A DNA stretch of 64,000 bases from Hippopus hippopus (lineage: Eukaryota; Mollusca; Bivalvia; Cardiida; Cardiidae). The stretch spans positions 26,867,587-26,931,586 of the forward strand of contig OX328107.1 of the NCBI GenBank assembly GCA_946811185.2. Direction: 5' to 3'. Positions 32,894 to 44,700 of the stretch are shown piece by piece. The notes beneath the pieces are model-generated. The model made no database searches, was not told where the DNA came from, and saw nothing but the letters and a program-made list of their open reading frames with translations. The translations under genes and the position numbers were made by a program. The number at the start of each line of letters is the position of its first letter. The first letter of the stretch is position 1.

Positions 32894-33114
32894 CTCTTTA
32901 CCACACAGTACCGAGTTTAAATGACCCTGACGAGGAAAGCTTTTGAAAACATTGTGGGAAAAGGAGAAAATGCTGGTAACCAGCATTTTCTCCTTTTCCC
33001 ACAATGCTTTCTAACCTTTCACAGCCAAAGAGCATAATTCCAGCCATGTCTAAATTGTCGTCTGCAAATGCTTTCAATTTGAACGCCTCCAATTTTTGTC
33101 GTTTGGTGAAAGAG
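32894..33114 (+). mobile_element. Family A MITE, full length with TTAA on both sides
   Basis: TTAA (32890-32893), CTCTTTACCACACAG; 67-bp core with one mismatch; right TTTGGTGAAAGAG, TTAA (33115-33118). Confidence 0.9.
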
Positions 33115-33235
33115 TTAACCCCCGTACTTATGAATGATTGTATTCAATCGACAGTTTTAATCGAGGAAAAAGACCACATTCTTACAATTTCACGAGTACC
33201 TTATTTTGGTAAGATTTACTTGTGAAATAACAAAA

Positions 33236-33290
33236 TGTGTAGATCAAAGATCAGACTGTACAGTCATTGCAGTTTGGTCTACTAGACATA
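33236..33290. mobile_element. Family D core fragment
   Basis: GTGTAGATCAAAGATCAGAC and TGCAGTTTGGTCTACTAG. Confidence 0.45.
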
Positions 33291-33455
33291 TCCGAAATAG
33301 CATCACTTTTCAAAATGTCCTCTGCATTATTGAGGGTAAAGTACATAGTCACAAAAATGTATGCCCGTTTGCCTCTCTAGTCCTATGGAATCTAATTCAA
33401 GTTGAAATATTTGCTCTTGGAGAAATCCCCGTGCTGAAGCTTTGCGTTCTATATG

Positions 33456-33707
33456 AGCCATGCTCTGGCAAAAGGTAACTTAATGCATCTACTTGATTCA
33501 TTAAACCAAGAAATCATACGTTATTATGGATCCAAAACATTCATTTTGTCTAGCAACCGACTGAATCACGAGGTACACTGGCCCTTTAACATGCAGAAAA
33601 TTGACCAATAGCAAAAAGTTTCGACCAGGTCAGCGAGCGCGGACTGCGCAGTTTGACATGAATCGATAATTTTTGAAATTGTATTAAGCCCCCTTTTCAA
33701 TCACGTA
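33456..33707 (+). mobile_element. Family B MITE
   Basis: AGCCATGCTCTGGCAAAAGG left, AATAGCAAAAAGTTTCGACC, a damaged core (CGCGGACTGCGCAGTTTGAC), right AAGCCCCCTTTTCAATCACG decayed. Confidence 0.75.
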
Positions 33708-33777
33708 AGTCACATTTGATCTGTCGTCTGGAAATTTTTACAAATTGGACGTCAAAAATGTGTCGTCTGCTAAAGAC
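33706..33777 (+). mobile_element. Family A right-arm fragment
   Basis: AGTCACATTTGATCTGTCGT through AATGTGTCGTCTGCTAAAG; joined directly to the end of the preceding B element. Confidence 0.55.
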
Positions 33778-33788
33778 TTAACAAGCTC

Positions 33789-33900
33789 TTAGCTTGCCGC
33801 ACACAACAGTAAGTGTTTTTGCAGCGTAGATGAAGATCAGACTGCACAGAAAGTTCAATGGGATCTTAGATCAATTCCGTCCGATATTTTGTCAGAGATC
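33789..33900. mobile_element. Family D MITE, partial
   Basis: AGCGTAGATGAAGATCAGAC, TGCACAGAAAGTTCAATGGG, ATCTTAGATCAATTCCGTCC. Confidence 0.5.
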
Positions 33901-34036
33901 CCGGATTAGAAAAATTGTTGGTCTTAAATACATTTTGAGAAGGTCCATTTTTATTTCTTTAGCAATCTAGATATTTAATGACACTTTATTTTACATTCAA
34001 CTCATTCACTGAATGTTTTTGTAGCATTTCCACCAA

Positions 34037-34060
34037 GGGGGGGGGGGGGGGGGGGGGGGG
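34037..34060 (+). repeat. Uninterrupted run of 24 G
   Basis: A pure G run followed by AAGGGGA. Could adopt a quadruplex-like form, or its length could be an assembly estimate. Confidence 0.9.
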
Positions 34061-34682
34061 AAGGGGAGTCTGTAACAATATTTAAAAGTTTCAAAAGAAA
34101 ATATATCCCTATACAGCGCCCAAAATCTCATCTATGAGGCTTCTTAGTATGTGCATCTACCAGTCCGTTAGATGGCGTAAGAATATAACCACTTCCGGTC
34201 TCCATGAGTATTGTTTATATATTTGTTGGAGTACACATACAAAGCAACCGTCCGAGGAGTTTATTTATCGTCACAAAAAAGCTGCGTAATTAACTATTTG
34301 CAACATAAATAAAATTTTAGACAACCGAGAAAGACGATAAAACTGTCCCCACGACTAAAATTTGATCGAATAGTGTATATTTCTACGCTACTGCACTTTT
34401 TCGCGAACCAAGTTTCTCTCTCTGTCTCTGTCTCTCCCTCAAAAATATTTTTCTATGAGAATAAATGATGTACAAAGCCTTCTCCTAAGTATATTTTGAA
34501 TGCATAGGGTTATCAGGACAGTTATAAATGTACCAGAATTGGCTAATTAAAAGCCCCACAATTTTATTAGATCGTTTGAGCGTAATATGATACTCCAATG
34601 GACACTTGTATTTAGGTATAACCCCTGATCATACAGGCTATTGCTGAACCAACCTATATTTAGAGGCAAAAATGGGTCCTAA
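34061..34682. other. No gene or repeat family recognised
   Basis: Sequence with a short (TCTG/TCTC)n tract near 34416-34438. Confidence 0.35.
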
Positions 34683-34887
34683 CCGTTTCAAAAACAATCT
34701 TAGAAAGCAGTCTTTTGAAAACTTTGTGGGAAAAGGAGAAAATGCTGGTAAACAGCATTTTTCTCCTTTTCCCACAATATTTTCGGTCCTGTGAAAGACA
34801 AAGCCTGTCAGTTAAACCGCTTTTAATTTGTGGTCCGCAATGCTTTCAATTTGGACAAGTCTAAAATTTTGTTTCCTCTGTCAAGAG
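34683..34887 (+). mobile_element. Family A MITE
   Basis: CCGTTTCAAAAACAATC left (internal deletion), core GCTGGTAAACAGC, right TTTCCTCTGTCAAGAG. Confidence 0.75.
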
Positions 34888-35818
34888 TAAAATGGCGTAG
34901 TAAATATTATGAGAAATGGAGCAATGCCTTTACTATTTCAGAGTCGAAAAAAGACGACTTTATACAGCAGTAGATTTGCCACTTATCACATAATCATGAG
35001 AGGGTAGGAATCTGTAACCTTACTTACGGTATGTGGGTGGGTGTGATTTAATCAAATTATACATTATGTCACTAATAAAAAATTGGACAGTGCTTCTATA
35101 ATTGTGTCCTAGTTTTGTTAAATTGTGTGGCCATACCTACGAGACCGAAAGCACCTTTTGACACATTGATGCACGAATGAGGAAATTTGCTCTATTCGTG
35201 AAGGTATTTTGTATGAAAATTCATTTCAAGTAAAAGGTCATTAAATCCCTGTTACCTTGGCCTTAAATTGAAGCGGATGTCGTAAAATTTATTGTCGTAA
35301 ATTTTTAGCGATTTCATTTGTAATTTCTCGACTCTGTCAATTAAATATGGCAAGGCTTGTTACATAAACAGTTCCAGTTTTAATGGATAACGGCGTATTA
35401 TTTTATTGGATAGAATTTCGGAAGAATGTTTCTTTTCCTTCAAATTTCATTACAATTTCAGCGTTTCTAAAACTAGGCTTAAATTTTGGTATCCTAACGT
35501 CATTCTGCAAAACAGTCATTTTCACCCTAGGATTTTTTTTACCACGTCGCGTTTCGAAGGGCAATGTGGAGATGCATATCATTTCTAGCTAAAATGCTAA
35601 ATCATATATACTATCGTTTTTTCTCCATCGCAATATCTTGTGAACCACAGGGAAAAGGTTATGTGGGTTAGTTTTCATGAAATTGAAACGTAATAGCATG
35701 ATCTCAAGTACATCACAGAAATAGCTAGCTTAGTCTTTGTCATCCCTTTTCCCCAAACTCCCGATATTTCGAGGTTCCTACGTTTCTTCCGACCCTTTCC
35801 CTCGAACAGGAGCTTTAA
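34888..35818. other. No gene or repeat family recognised
   Basis: Two overlapping plus-strand ORFs at 35383-35592 have hydrophobic, low-complexity character and no domain. Confidence 0.35.
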
Positions 35819-36039
35819 CTGTTTACCAAACAACAAAATGTTAGACCGGTTCAAATTGAAAGTATTTGCAGACGACAAATTAAAAGTGTCTCGATTTATG
35901 AAATTTGTCTCTGAAAGGGTAGAAAACCTTGTGGGAAAAGAAGAAAATGCTGGTTACCAGCATTTTCTCCTTATCCCACAAGGTTTTCAAAAGCTTTCCT
36001 TCCCAGGGTCGTGAAAACCAGGGCTTGTTTGGCAAAGAG
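35819..36039 (-). mobile_element. Family A MITE, first of a head-to-tail pair
   Basis: TTAA (35815-35818), CTGTTTACCAAACAAC left, core GCTGGTTACCAGC, right TTGTTTGGCAAAGAG running straight into the next copy. Confidence 0.85.
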
Positions 36040-36257
36040 TTTACCAAACGAAAAAAGTTTTAGACTTGTCCAAACCGACAGCATTTACAGACGACAAATT
36101 AAATGTAACCAACATGACGATTTATGTCTTTGATAGGGTAGGAACCATTGTGGGGAAGGAGAAAATAATGGTTACCAGCATTCTCTCCTTTTCCCACAAT
36201 TTTTTCAAAGTTTTACTTTCTGAGCGTCATTAAAAGTCAGGATTGTGTGGTAAAGAG
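36040..36257 (-). mobile_element. Family A MITE, second of a head-to-tail pair
   Basis: Begins TTTACCAAACG immediately after the previous GAG, ends GATTGTGTGGTAAAGAG before TTAA (36258-36261). No full TTAA spacer remains at the junction. Confidence 0.85.
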
Positions 36258-36431
36258 TTAATTTTTTCTTTTCGCTTAGATATTCGAAGATATTGTGGCA
36301 AAAGAATAATCTGCTCAAAACTAGCATTAAAAAAAAACCCTAAATACTTCTACATGTATAAACAGTTCAACATACTTTGTCACCGCTTTCGGTGTCAAAT
36401 AACAGTGAGTGCATTCTTCTAGTAACACTTG

Positions 36432-36541
36432 ATCAATCAATCAATCAATCAACCAACCAATAGACCGACCGATCAATCAATCAATCAATCAATCAGTCAG
36501 TCAGTCAGTCTGTCGGTCAGTCAATTAATCAATCAATCAAC
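36432..36541. repeat. (AATC)n / (AGTC)n tetranucleotide array
   Basis: CAAT-type repeats drift to CAGT and back. An 84-codon ORF across it (repeating INQS) is an artefact. Confidence 0.9.
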
Positions 36542-36729
36542 AAAGCAAGTATGCAACGAAATAGCCGTTAATCCCTCAAATTTTCCACCGAACTACCCAG
36601 ACAAGCTCAGTCCTTCCCTATTCAATCAAATAATTCATCACCCCTCTGAAAATTGCCGCAGACGAAAAAAAAAATCCGTGTGAAATATGAACAACATCAA
36701 CATGAATTAAGGTTAAATACATTATAAAT

Positions 36730-36790
36730 CATTGGGAAAAAAAGGATAAATTGCTCGCTAAGGTAGATTTCCTCTTTAGCTAGAATGATG
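36730..36790. mobile_element. Weak family A core-variant remnant
   Basis: AAAGGATAAATTGCTCGC and GTAGATTTCCTCTTTAGC resemble the AAATTGCT core with decay. Confidence 0.3.
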
Positions 36791-36845
36791 TTTGCAGGTG
36801 GTGAAGTTTGAAATCCAATACATCTTTTCAGCTCAATGCCAGAGG

Positions 36846-37048
36846 ACTAAACTTCATACGAAGTCCAAATTCAAAGCATTTTGCGTAAGACCAATCATAT
36901 GAGGCTCAAATAATGGAACTTACAGGGTAGAAAACATTGTGGGAAAAGGAGAAAATGCTGATTAGCAGCATTTTCTCATTATCCAACAATGTTTTTCAAA
37001 AGCAATTTTTCTAGGGGTCTTTTAAACTCGAGACTGTTTAGCAAAGGG
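36846..37048 (-). mobile_element. Family A MITE
   Basis: GTCCAAATTCAAAGCATTTT, core GCTGATTAGCAGC (both arms changed symmetrically at the centre), right GACTGTTTAGCAAAGGG before CTAA. Confidence 0.75.
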
Positions 37049-37196
37049 CTAAATACATGCACATTGTATCGGTCATTGTTTGTTTTGCATAATGCAGTGG
37101 CCTTACTAGCGTTCTGCACATCAGCAGAATAGGTCATATCAAAGCCAATTTGATTCCGTTTTATCCAGTGTATCTGATCCAAGATCAGACTGCTTG

Positions 37197-37202
<6 letters not shown>

Positions 37203-37239
<37 letters not shown>
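37203..37239. repeat. (CT)n microsatellite
   Basis: CT dinucleotides following a short family D-like piece (GATCCAAGATCAGACTGC, 37176-37193). Confidence 0.9.
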
Positions 37240-37242
<3 letters not shown>

Positions 37243-37566
37243 CGCGCTTCTTTATCCAAAGATGTACATGCTCTATCTAGTATATAAGCAATATCAACTA
37301 TATTTGGTATATTGTGAATCAGAATCGCCTGAACCTATGGTTAAGTTTTTTTTCTGCCATGAAAACAAGTAAATAAGAAAATATTTCCAATATCAAATTT
37401 CACTATAAACACAAATAACCAAACACTTTATAAATATCTTCTGATTACTAAACGAATGAACACGTTTAGTTATCGGGTATTTGAGATATTGTTTTTCTTC
37501 AGAACAAATCTGGCTCTGTAGATCTACCTGGCAGCATTTAATGTTGACTATCTGTGTTGAGAGAAA

Positions 37567-37581
37567 GAGAGAGAGAGAGAG
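37567..37581. repeat. Short (AG)n run
   Basis: AG dinucleotides in otherwise unassigned sequence. Confidence 0.7.
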
Positions 37582-38020
37582 TCGTGCTCAGAACTAAAAG
37601 GGTTGACAATGAAACTCTAGACTCTGCATCTGTGAAAACAACCTCTGTATAGAATGTACAAGTCAGTTTTTTTCAACATGGCTCATACGTGTGGTATCAT
37701 GGTTCAAGGAGAATGAGAACACCAAGCACCAGTGTATCCTTTCAACCATATTTTATGCTCATCGTGTAAAAAATTGTACCCTAGCACTTGCTTAGTTATC
37801 TAACTTCATGCAATGGCACACTGGAGATAAATGACAGGATGAATGGGTGAATGAAATGAGGGCTGGATGGATGAATAGATCGATTGACGTACAGGCAGGT
37901 TCAATTCCATTTTGTTATTTTATGAGTAGTTTTATCACATAAGTGTATATTTTTGGAAACCATTACGAAGTAATCATTCATAACTTGTAATTTTTGGAGT
38001 ACCAATTACAATTTTAATTA

Positions 38021-38283
38021 AGCCATGCTCTGGTATGCTCTGGCGTTTGAGGCATCTCTGTGATGCATGATACCAAGCCAGTCATCACATAATTATGGAT
38101 TCATGAAAACCCATATTATATGACAACCGACTGAATCATGAGGTACACTTGTCCTTTGAAATGCAGAAAACTTACCAAAAAGCAAGAAGCATCGACCCAT
38201 GTCAGCCTGCGCGGACTGCGCAGGCTGACATAGGTCGATACTTTTTGCAGATACACTAAAGCCTCCTTTTCATAGAGCATGGT
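38021..38283 (+). mobile_element. Family B MITE
   Basis: AGCCATGCTCTGGTATGCTC (duplicated ATGCTCTGG near the end), TCATCACATAATTATGGATT, perfect core at about 38198-38232, right CATAGAGCATGGTT. Confidence 0.82.
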
Positions 38284-38299
38284 TCAGTTACTGTTTACT

Positions 38300-38370
38300 T
38301 TTCAAGATCAAGATCTAATGGCACAGAAAGACAAGTCTAATCTTGTATCCATTCTATATTTTGTAAAGTA
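38300..38370. mobile_element. Decayed family D piece
   Basis: CAAGATCAAGATCTAATGGC then AGACAAGTCTAATCTTG. Confidence 0.35.
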
Positions 38371-40619
38371 TTTCTGCCAAAACAACCATCATATGGCAAT
38401 ATCTTTGGTTCTTGACTGACTGAAAACCATTCACCTAGCCTAGGTTAAACCACAAAATCTAGACAGCTATTTTCCCTAAATCCTCTGTGTATTCTCAAAA
38501 ATACTTGTCCCCGTTTGACAACTGACAACGTATCCCCTTTATTATGTACTCAAAGGAAATCTTTGATTACTATGATAAATATAGGGAGAGGAGTCAAGAA
38601 GAGCAGTGAAGGCTGCACAACCATTGAAAAGCTATTTGTCGTCACCCATCATTTTGCCACCAAGATCCATCGCACACTTTTTATCGAAACGATACAAGTT
38701 TCGACGCTATTAGATATTCGAAAACTCATTTACTTAACTGATTCTTTCAAGTTATAACATGAGATCTACAAACATTAGGTAGAAACAATTGCATATGTCG
38801 TAACACCACGTGTAATATTTTACCAAGCTTAACGTTAGAGAACAATCTTGAAGGCAACCGCGAATGCAAAAAGGGTTAACCGGATGTCTTTTGGTTTCTA
38901 TGGCTGTTTCCCAGCGTCGTTCAAGACTTACCCCATAATCATAGCACATTTGTTAGAAACTCGTTCTAAGTAACCGGATATCAGCGATTTCGGCCATTAT
39001 GGTGTGGCTGCTTCACTCTGAGGAGACCCATAGTATTCTTGAAAGTCGTTTTGACATACATTTCCTTTAAAATAAAAAGGTTACCAGTACTTTTTTTCTC
39101 CATGGAAAAAAAAAAGCAAAAGAACGCAGAAATCTTCGGCGATTCATAGTTGATATTTTTCAGATAAAGATTAAAAAAAAAGAAACCAACTGCAAATGCT
39201 GTCAGCCCAGAATATGATTATGATCACTTCCAAGAACAAATGCCCCATTTCAGGTAAAAAGTAAAAGGCAAAAAGCGTCATGTGTACAGGCCTCATCTCA
39301 TGACAAAATTGCATACTTTATTACAGAACAAAAAGGAAAGGAACAAAAATTTGAATATAATGATATTATGTGTGTTTGTAGAACTTACTGACAATAAATT
39401 AAGCATGCATCTTCATTTGAAAGAGAGATGTAAGTTAGATCTTACACTTGTTACGTATATCACCTTTAAAAAAAATGGCTCAAAATTTCAAAATAAAAAA
39501 AAAACTTTACTATTGCACAGAACAGATCTATCTGTTTTCAACGGTTTTCCCCTACTGAACTTACCAAAAGGACTCGTTAGATGGCTTTCCAGGTAAAGAA
39601 AAATAGACCATCAAAAATCATTCAACACAACACACAACTTCTCATTAACCCGTAGATTGCTTAATTCATTACTCTCTGTACACTTTTTTTTTCATCTTAA
39701 AGAAAATTAGAAACGATCAGTTTCTCCTTTTTGCCAAATATATTAATATATTAAATCTTACTTCATATTTGTTCAGTAAATTTACAAAATCGCCTGCGAC
39801 AAATTTGTTTCACGAGTTAAGATGTAAAACAAGCGTCTTCTTTGTAATTTGTACAGCAAGCCTAAATTGTAGTTTTTCAGTTGCCTTGGTTGTAATATCA
39901 GGAATAAAAATAACAAAAGGTGTAAATAAAGATTTCATAATTCTCACAGTGTGTTCTGATAATTCTATCCTTAATTTACTTTCTACAAATAGCACCTTGT
40001 GTTCCCATAACTTACTACCGCTGACTTTCGAGGACAGCACTTATACAACAAAAAATAAACAATAAAAAAAAGTAAAAAAAAAAATCAATTTCATTCTGGA
40101 ACTCCCGCACATGCATGCAAAACCCAAGGCCAAAGTTACAATCACAAGCTTGATAAAGTACCCGGAAATAGAATATTAATGATGATAAAAATCCCACATG
40201 TACTTGTGGCTCTGTCTCATCTAAGCGAAAGCTTTTTTGAAATGTAGGAATTAAGAAAACAACCCAAATCTAAGATTATGAATAACAAAAACACAGTCAA
40301 TATGCAGGTTTACTCTGGCCCCTGAAACTATAAAATAAATTTCCTTTTCAGAATTATCGCGTCTAGTAAGACCATCCTAAGTTAAATTAGTAAAATTCCA
40401 ATTTGGTTACCGTCGTTAATTAAGATAAATACTTTCTTTACGTTGTCGTGCTGCGTTATTTCATTCAAACACAAAATTAAAAACTAAAGAAAAACACACC
40501 ATAAACAGAAAAACAAAGGCGACCATAGACATAAAAGAATATGCCAGGATAATCATTCTAAAGAAAAAAAGAGAGATACTTTATTTGTGTTAATCTAAAC
40601 GTGTAGAATAACGTTTATA
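38371..40619. other. Repeat-poor stretch, no gene recognised
   Basis: AT-rich sequence without A-E elements. ORFs of 80 (38515-38757), 104 (39282-39596) and 98 codons (39769-40065) on plus have no visible domain, no consensus splice framing and Lys/Asn-rich composition. Confidence 0.35.
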
Positions 40620-41060
40620 CCATTGGATAATATCGTCCAGGGCCGTGTCATGTTTGATTGACTGTCCAAAAAATGCAAAACAGCAATCAACCAATCGGAT
40701 CGCGTGTTACAACGCCTAAATTCCCTATCTACGTTAATCGTATCATATGCCGGTGAAAGCTCACATACCGTTGAGCGACGAATTCAATGGAGAGAGAATT
40801 GGGATAGTCAGTCGTGTGTAAGAGGCGCTTTTGCTGGATTATTTGCTAAATGACTCTTGATTTATGATCCAGGGCTTACTAGCAGCTCGTTTCCTTTCAC
40901 GGAATTGTGCATTTGTGGAATCATTAGGTTCTATCGTGCGAGTCTAACTTAATGAAACACAAAGTTAATTCTTCCAAAAGTAGTTAACACGCAACTTTCT
41001 TGTTGAATTAGTAGAAGACAACGGATTAACTCCCCTGGACCAAGATCGGAAGAGATAAAA
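40620..41060 (+). promoter_or_regulatory. Candidate proximal regulatory/promoter block upstream of the start exon
   Basis: Repeat-free sequence about 0.6-1 kb upstream of the start exon, with a CCAAT box in AACCAATCGG (about 40692) followed by CpG-containing DNA up to about 40960. A donor-like ACAG before GTGCGC lies at about 41174. Composition differs from the surrounding AT-rich DNA. Function is inferred from position and motifs only. Confidence 0.25.
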
Positions 41061-41625
41061 ACTATTTAAAATTTTGAATTAGTGAATAAACTTGAAGATC
41101 ATGTAGAAATTTACGGATATGTATAATAACGGATTCTTTTTCGTGGATTCATTTCAAGCCCATTAGTATGACAGGTGCGCAATTAAACCTGGAATAAGAA
41201 AAACCAGGCATCAACGTGGTTTCAGAAAGATTTCATAAAACACAAACATAAACTCACGTTTATGATATACAAACCGAACTTGAGGTATATAGCGTCCAGG
41301 CGCATTAATTCCACTTTCTGATATCGAAATAAACTTAAATGCATGTTGATGGCGATAAAGTGACCTGATAGTGACGCGATCAGAAAAAGGGGACAAGCAG
41401 TAGTAATGAACGGGTTGGTGCTTCAGACAGAGACATAAAGTTTTAAACGAGAAAAGAGGCTAAGACACAGGAAAAACGACCATGTTTTCTTTCTTTAGTT
41501 TATCTATCAATGACATAAAACAAGCGGTTGTTTATATAAAACCCAGTAACGTAGTAACAAAACATAGGTCAAATACATTTCAGTAAAAAGACTATCATAA
41601 TCTTATGTTTTCTTTTGTTTGATAG

Positions 41626-41723
41626 TGGCGCAAACGGACTTGTGAAGACGAACAACGAGGGTGAAAATTCTTGAGGATTAATTCAGTTCTTAAGAAAGGG
41701 ACGAAAAGGAGAAATTTGGACTA
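41626..41723 (+). other. 5' untranslated part of the start exon
   Basis: A pyrimidine-rich tract (about 41601-41621) runs into a GATAG acceptor, so the exon would begin at 41626. It contains a TAA (41691-41693) in frame with the ATG at 41724, as expected for leader sequence. If the acceptor is used, at least one untranslated exon lies upstream; candidates are the CpG-richer blocks at 28.74-29.30 and 40.62-41.06 kb. The acceptor, stop and ATG are visible; use of this exon is inferred. Confidence 0.5.
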
Positions 41724-41769
41724 ATGACCATGTCTGTAATGGAAGACAAGTCATTGGCCTCAACTAAAG
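41724..41769 (+). CDS. First coding exon of an unrecognised gene (15 codons, phase 1 end)
   Basis: The ATG at 41724 opens MTMSVMEDKSLASTK and the exon stops at AAAG before a consensus donor GTATGT (41770), leaving one base of a split codon. An in-frame TAA at 41691 blocks extension upstream. A second in-frame ATG at 41730 and a third at 41739 are possible alternative starts. The phase (1) matches the 66-nt exon at 51439-51504, giving a joined peptide that continues EEDTGSESGG. The peptide is hydrophilic, with no signal peptide or membrane segment, and looks like a disordered N-terminus of an intracellular, possibly nuclear, protein. I do not recognise the family. The exon sits in the least MITE-rich part of the window, which supports a functional neighbourhood. 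A chance ORF with good splice signals remains possible. Confidence 0.55.
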
Positions 41770-44700
41770 GTATGTTCGTCTTTCGTTTTTATCAAAGCTA
41801 GTTGTAAATCATTCAGTATATTTTTTCTTCCTTTAGGGCTAAGGATCATCATGCAAAACTGATTTGATTTGTAAGTACATTTATGAACGATTTAATACTA
41901 TGAAATAGCTGTCATTTCTTTTTTTAAAACCCAGTTGGCCCTTGTTATTTCTTGGCTAATTTTCATTAATCAGTGAGTGAACAGGAACAGTGACAGAGCC
42001 ATTAAAGCAAACGAAAACTTGCATCTACCCAAGATCATTTAGTGTATAAGTGTCTCCTAAATGATAAGGCAAAGCGGCCCGGCTTTACTCTCAAAAAACT
42101 GTAACCTGCTTTCATAATTTCTGACGAGACTTCATCATATCCTTCACGAAATAAAAAACATGCACACACCGAACACAAATAATTGTTTTGCTCGGAAATA
42201 CCTTTGATATATCTACAGAAAATACACACAAATTGGGCGTTAGTTAATACGGTTATTTATACTTTATGAATCCTTGGCTTATACAACAAAATAGGTAGTT
42301 ACCGCTAAAATCCCAGCCTCCACCTTGCCCATCTTTTTCCTGGTAAGTGTCCATCACTACAAGCTGATTCATATTAAGACTAGTATTTCTTCGTTCATTT
42401 CTTTCAGAATTTAATACATCATTAGTATGTATGACTGAAAATGGAAAATTAGTACAACTTTAATTCAGTAAACGAATTGCCACCTATTACTTCCTTGTTA
42501 TCATCACAACCATGTTGCCTCATTATTGCGTAATATAATTATCGCACATCTCTAGACTATACAAGTTTAATGATATTTGCTGTATCTTTCTCCAAAATGC
42601 AATGTGATCCTGATCCATTTTGAGTTTTTTTATTCCTGGCACTGCGATTATTCAATTTTGTTGAATATCTTGCACGTCTTCATCTATCCAGCGGTAGTTT
42701 TAGCCTTGTTGTTAATCTGGGAGAATCGGATGAGAATCTAATTGTCTAATATTTTACATACATTGGGGAGAAATGCTCTCACTCTCTCTGTCTTTCTCTC
42801 TCTCATTCTTGCTATGTTCTAAAGTGTAACACTTTGAATATTTATACGTTGACTTTTTGCATCCTTACCCCTGTGCGTGTTTAAGTTTTATTTTTCATTG
42901 TTACCGATATCTCACAACAAACCAAAGAAAATAGGAAATGTGATCAATAAAAATCAAAATTATATTTATTGCTTTATCACTGAGACTGATGAGTCCGTCC
43001 AAACATATTATATATAAATTTGAAAAAAAAAATATATATATATCTTCTTGCAACCCTATACAAATACCAGTATTTCGATGAAATATCACCGGACCATCAA
43101 GAATTTGAAGCAGACCTCTTACATTTATATGAAACATTAGCTGTCTATTTTGTTTTGATGCATGTTATATTTGTTTATTTTATGCAACTGCTTTTCATCC
43201 TTTCTTAAATTTCTAACTTTCGCTGCAATCTCACTTAAGTTATTTTCATTACACTGTTAGGGCCTCTAAGTGTGCCTGACCTGCACCCAAATCCGAGTTA
43301 TTCTTTTAAAAACAAAAATATTGAGTAGAAATTACATTAAAATTTGTGAATGATACATTGCATGTGCTTGCAAAAAAAGGAATTATCTTCATGAAAATAA
43401 AGTGCTAAATCGTTTTAGATTATCCACTGGCACTAATAGTAGCACTCCAAAAACTCATCTTTCTGATGAGCAGTAGCGGGGATAATATTAGTCTTTCAAC
43501 AAAACATTTACAATCATATATTGTTAAGCTTCATAAGAAATCATTTTCTAATTGTACGGTTATTATATTCTTTTTACAAAATGACAAGTGTTCATATATT
43601 TTCGGGATGAAAGAGATGAAGAAAAAGATCTTTGGAAAAACTAAGCCCTCCAGGATAATTTGCACAAATTAATTTGACAGCATTTTATTTAACCCTTTTC
43701 ATCTGCAAGCCCGCTGAGTCGCGCTCTTGCTGGCAAAAACTAACAAAAATATCGATAAAACCAAATTGGAAATTGTGAAACTATACTTTTTCGGGGGAAA
43801 ATGAACGCATGTCAGTGTTTACTGAAAAAAAAAATGTTTTAGACAAAGGGCATGTACGCACATCATCGTATCACAGACGGGAAATCTTTAGCTGCACTCT
43901 CAATTTCGAAGACGAAACCAAAGGGAAAAATAAACAAATTATTCTAAAGAGATAATAAAACCAAACCAAACATAGCCGGTAAATCCCACTTTGTCTGTGA
44001 TGCTGCTGTACAACATCAAGCGCTCACAGCTAGCATGTTTCTCTCCCCACATTTTCCTGGATCGAACATCATGCATTTTAATGCGACTTTTCCCTAAGTC
44101 ACTGCTAATTGTATACGGATCCCTAGATTACCGAGAAAATTGGAAATCATCTCGAAAAGTGACCTAAACAGCCCCGAACCGAACGAAAATTGCCGAGATA
44201 ATGTGCGTTTTCCTGACAGTAGGCTTAAATACGCTAATTTGCCAAAGACTTGTATTATATTAAGCATAAAACTTAACAGTATTAATTTTTTCGGCGTCGT
44301 TTCACCCCGATCCAAGGCAATTGATTGTTTAACATTATTTCCCATCAACTCCGATTGACAAAAGTCTCGTTCAGTTTTAATGTTCATTTTTATTATCCAG
44401 GATTGCAAAGTTGTAGTAATCTTGTTCAAGCTTTACAATAGAATTACAGTGAATACTTGTAAAGCAAGACAATTCAATAGGATTTCCCCCCGTGTTATTA
44501 AACAGTAACACTTACCCAGATAAACTAAGAACATGCATTATATGTTAAATTTTGATCAAATAGTGTTCCCAGAAAAGATAGCATGTGAAATTTTATTCTT
44601 TGATTTATAGCATATCAACTGTTTTCATCAATTCAATAATGTGTATGGTACTGTTGAAACTTTAAAATGTGAGTCGAATTTTTCGACAAATTATGTATTT

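Noticed and set aside
36429..36683. INQS-repeat protein
   Set aside because: Translation of an AATC microsatellite.
43680..43740. D-type terminus TTAACCCTTTTCATCTGC inside the MITE-free island
   Set aside because: No hairpin core or opposite terminus follows; probably chance.
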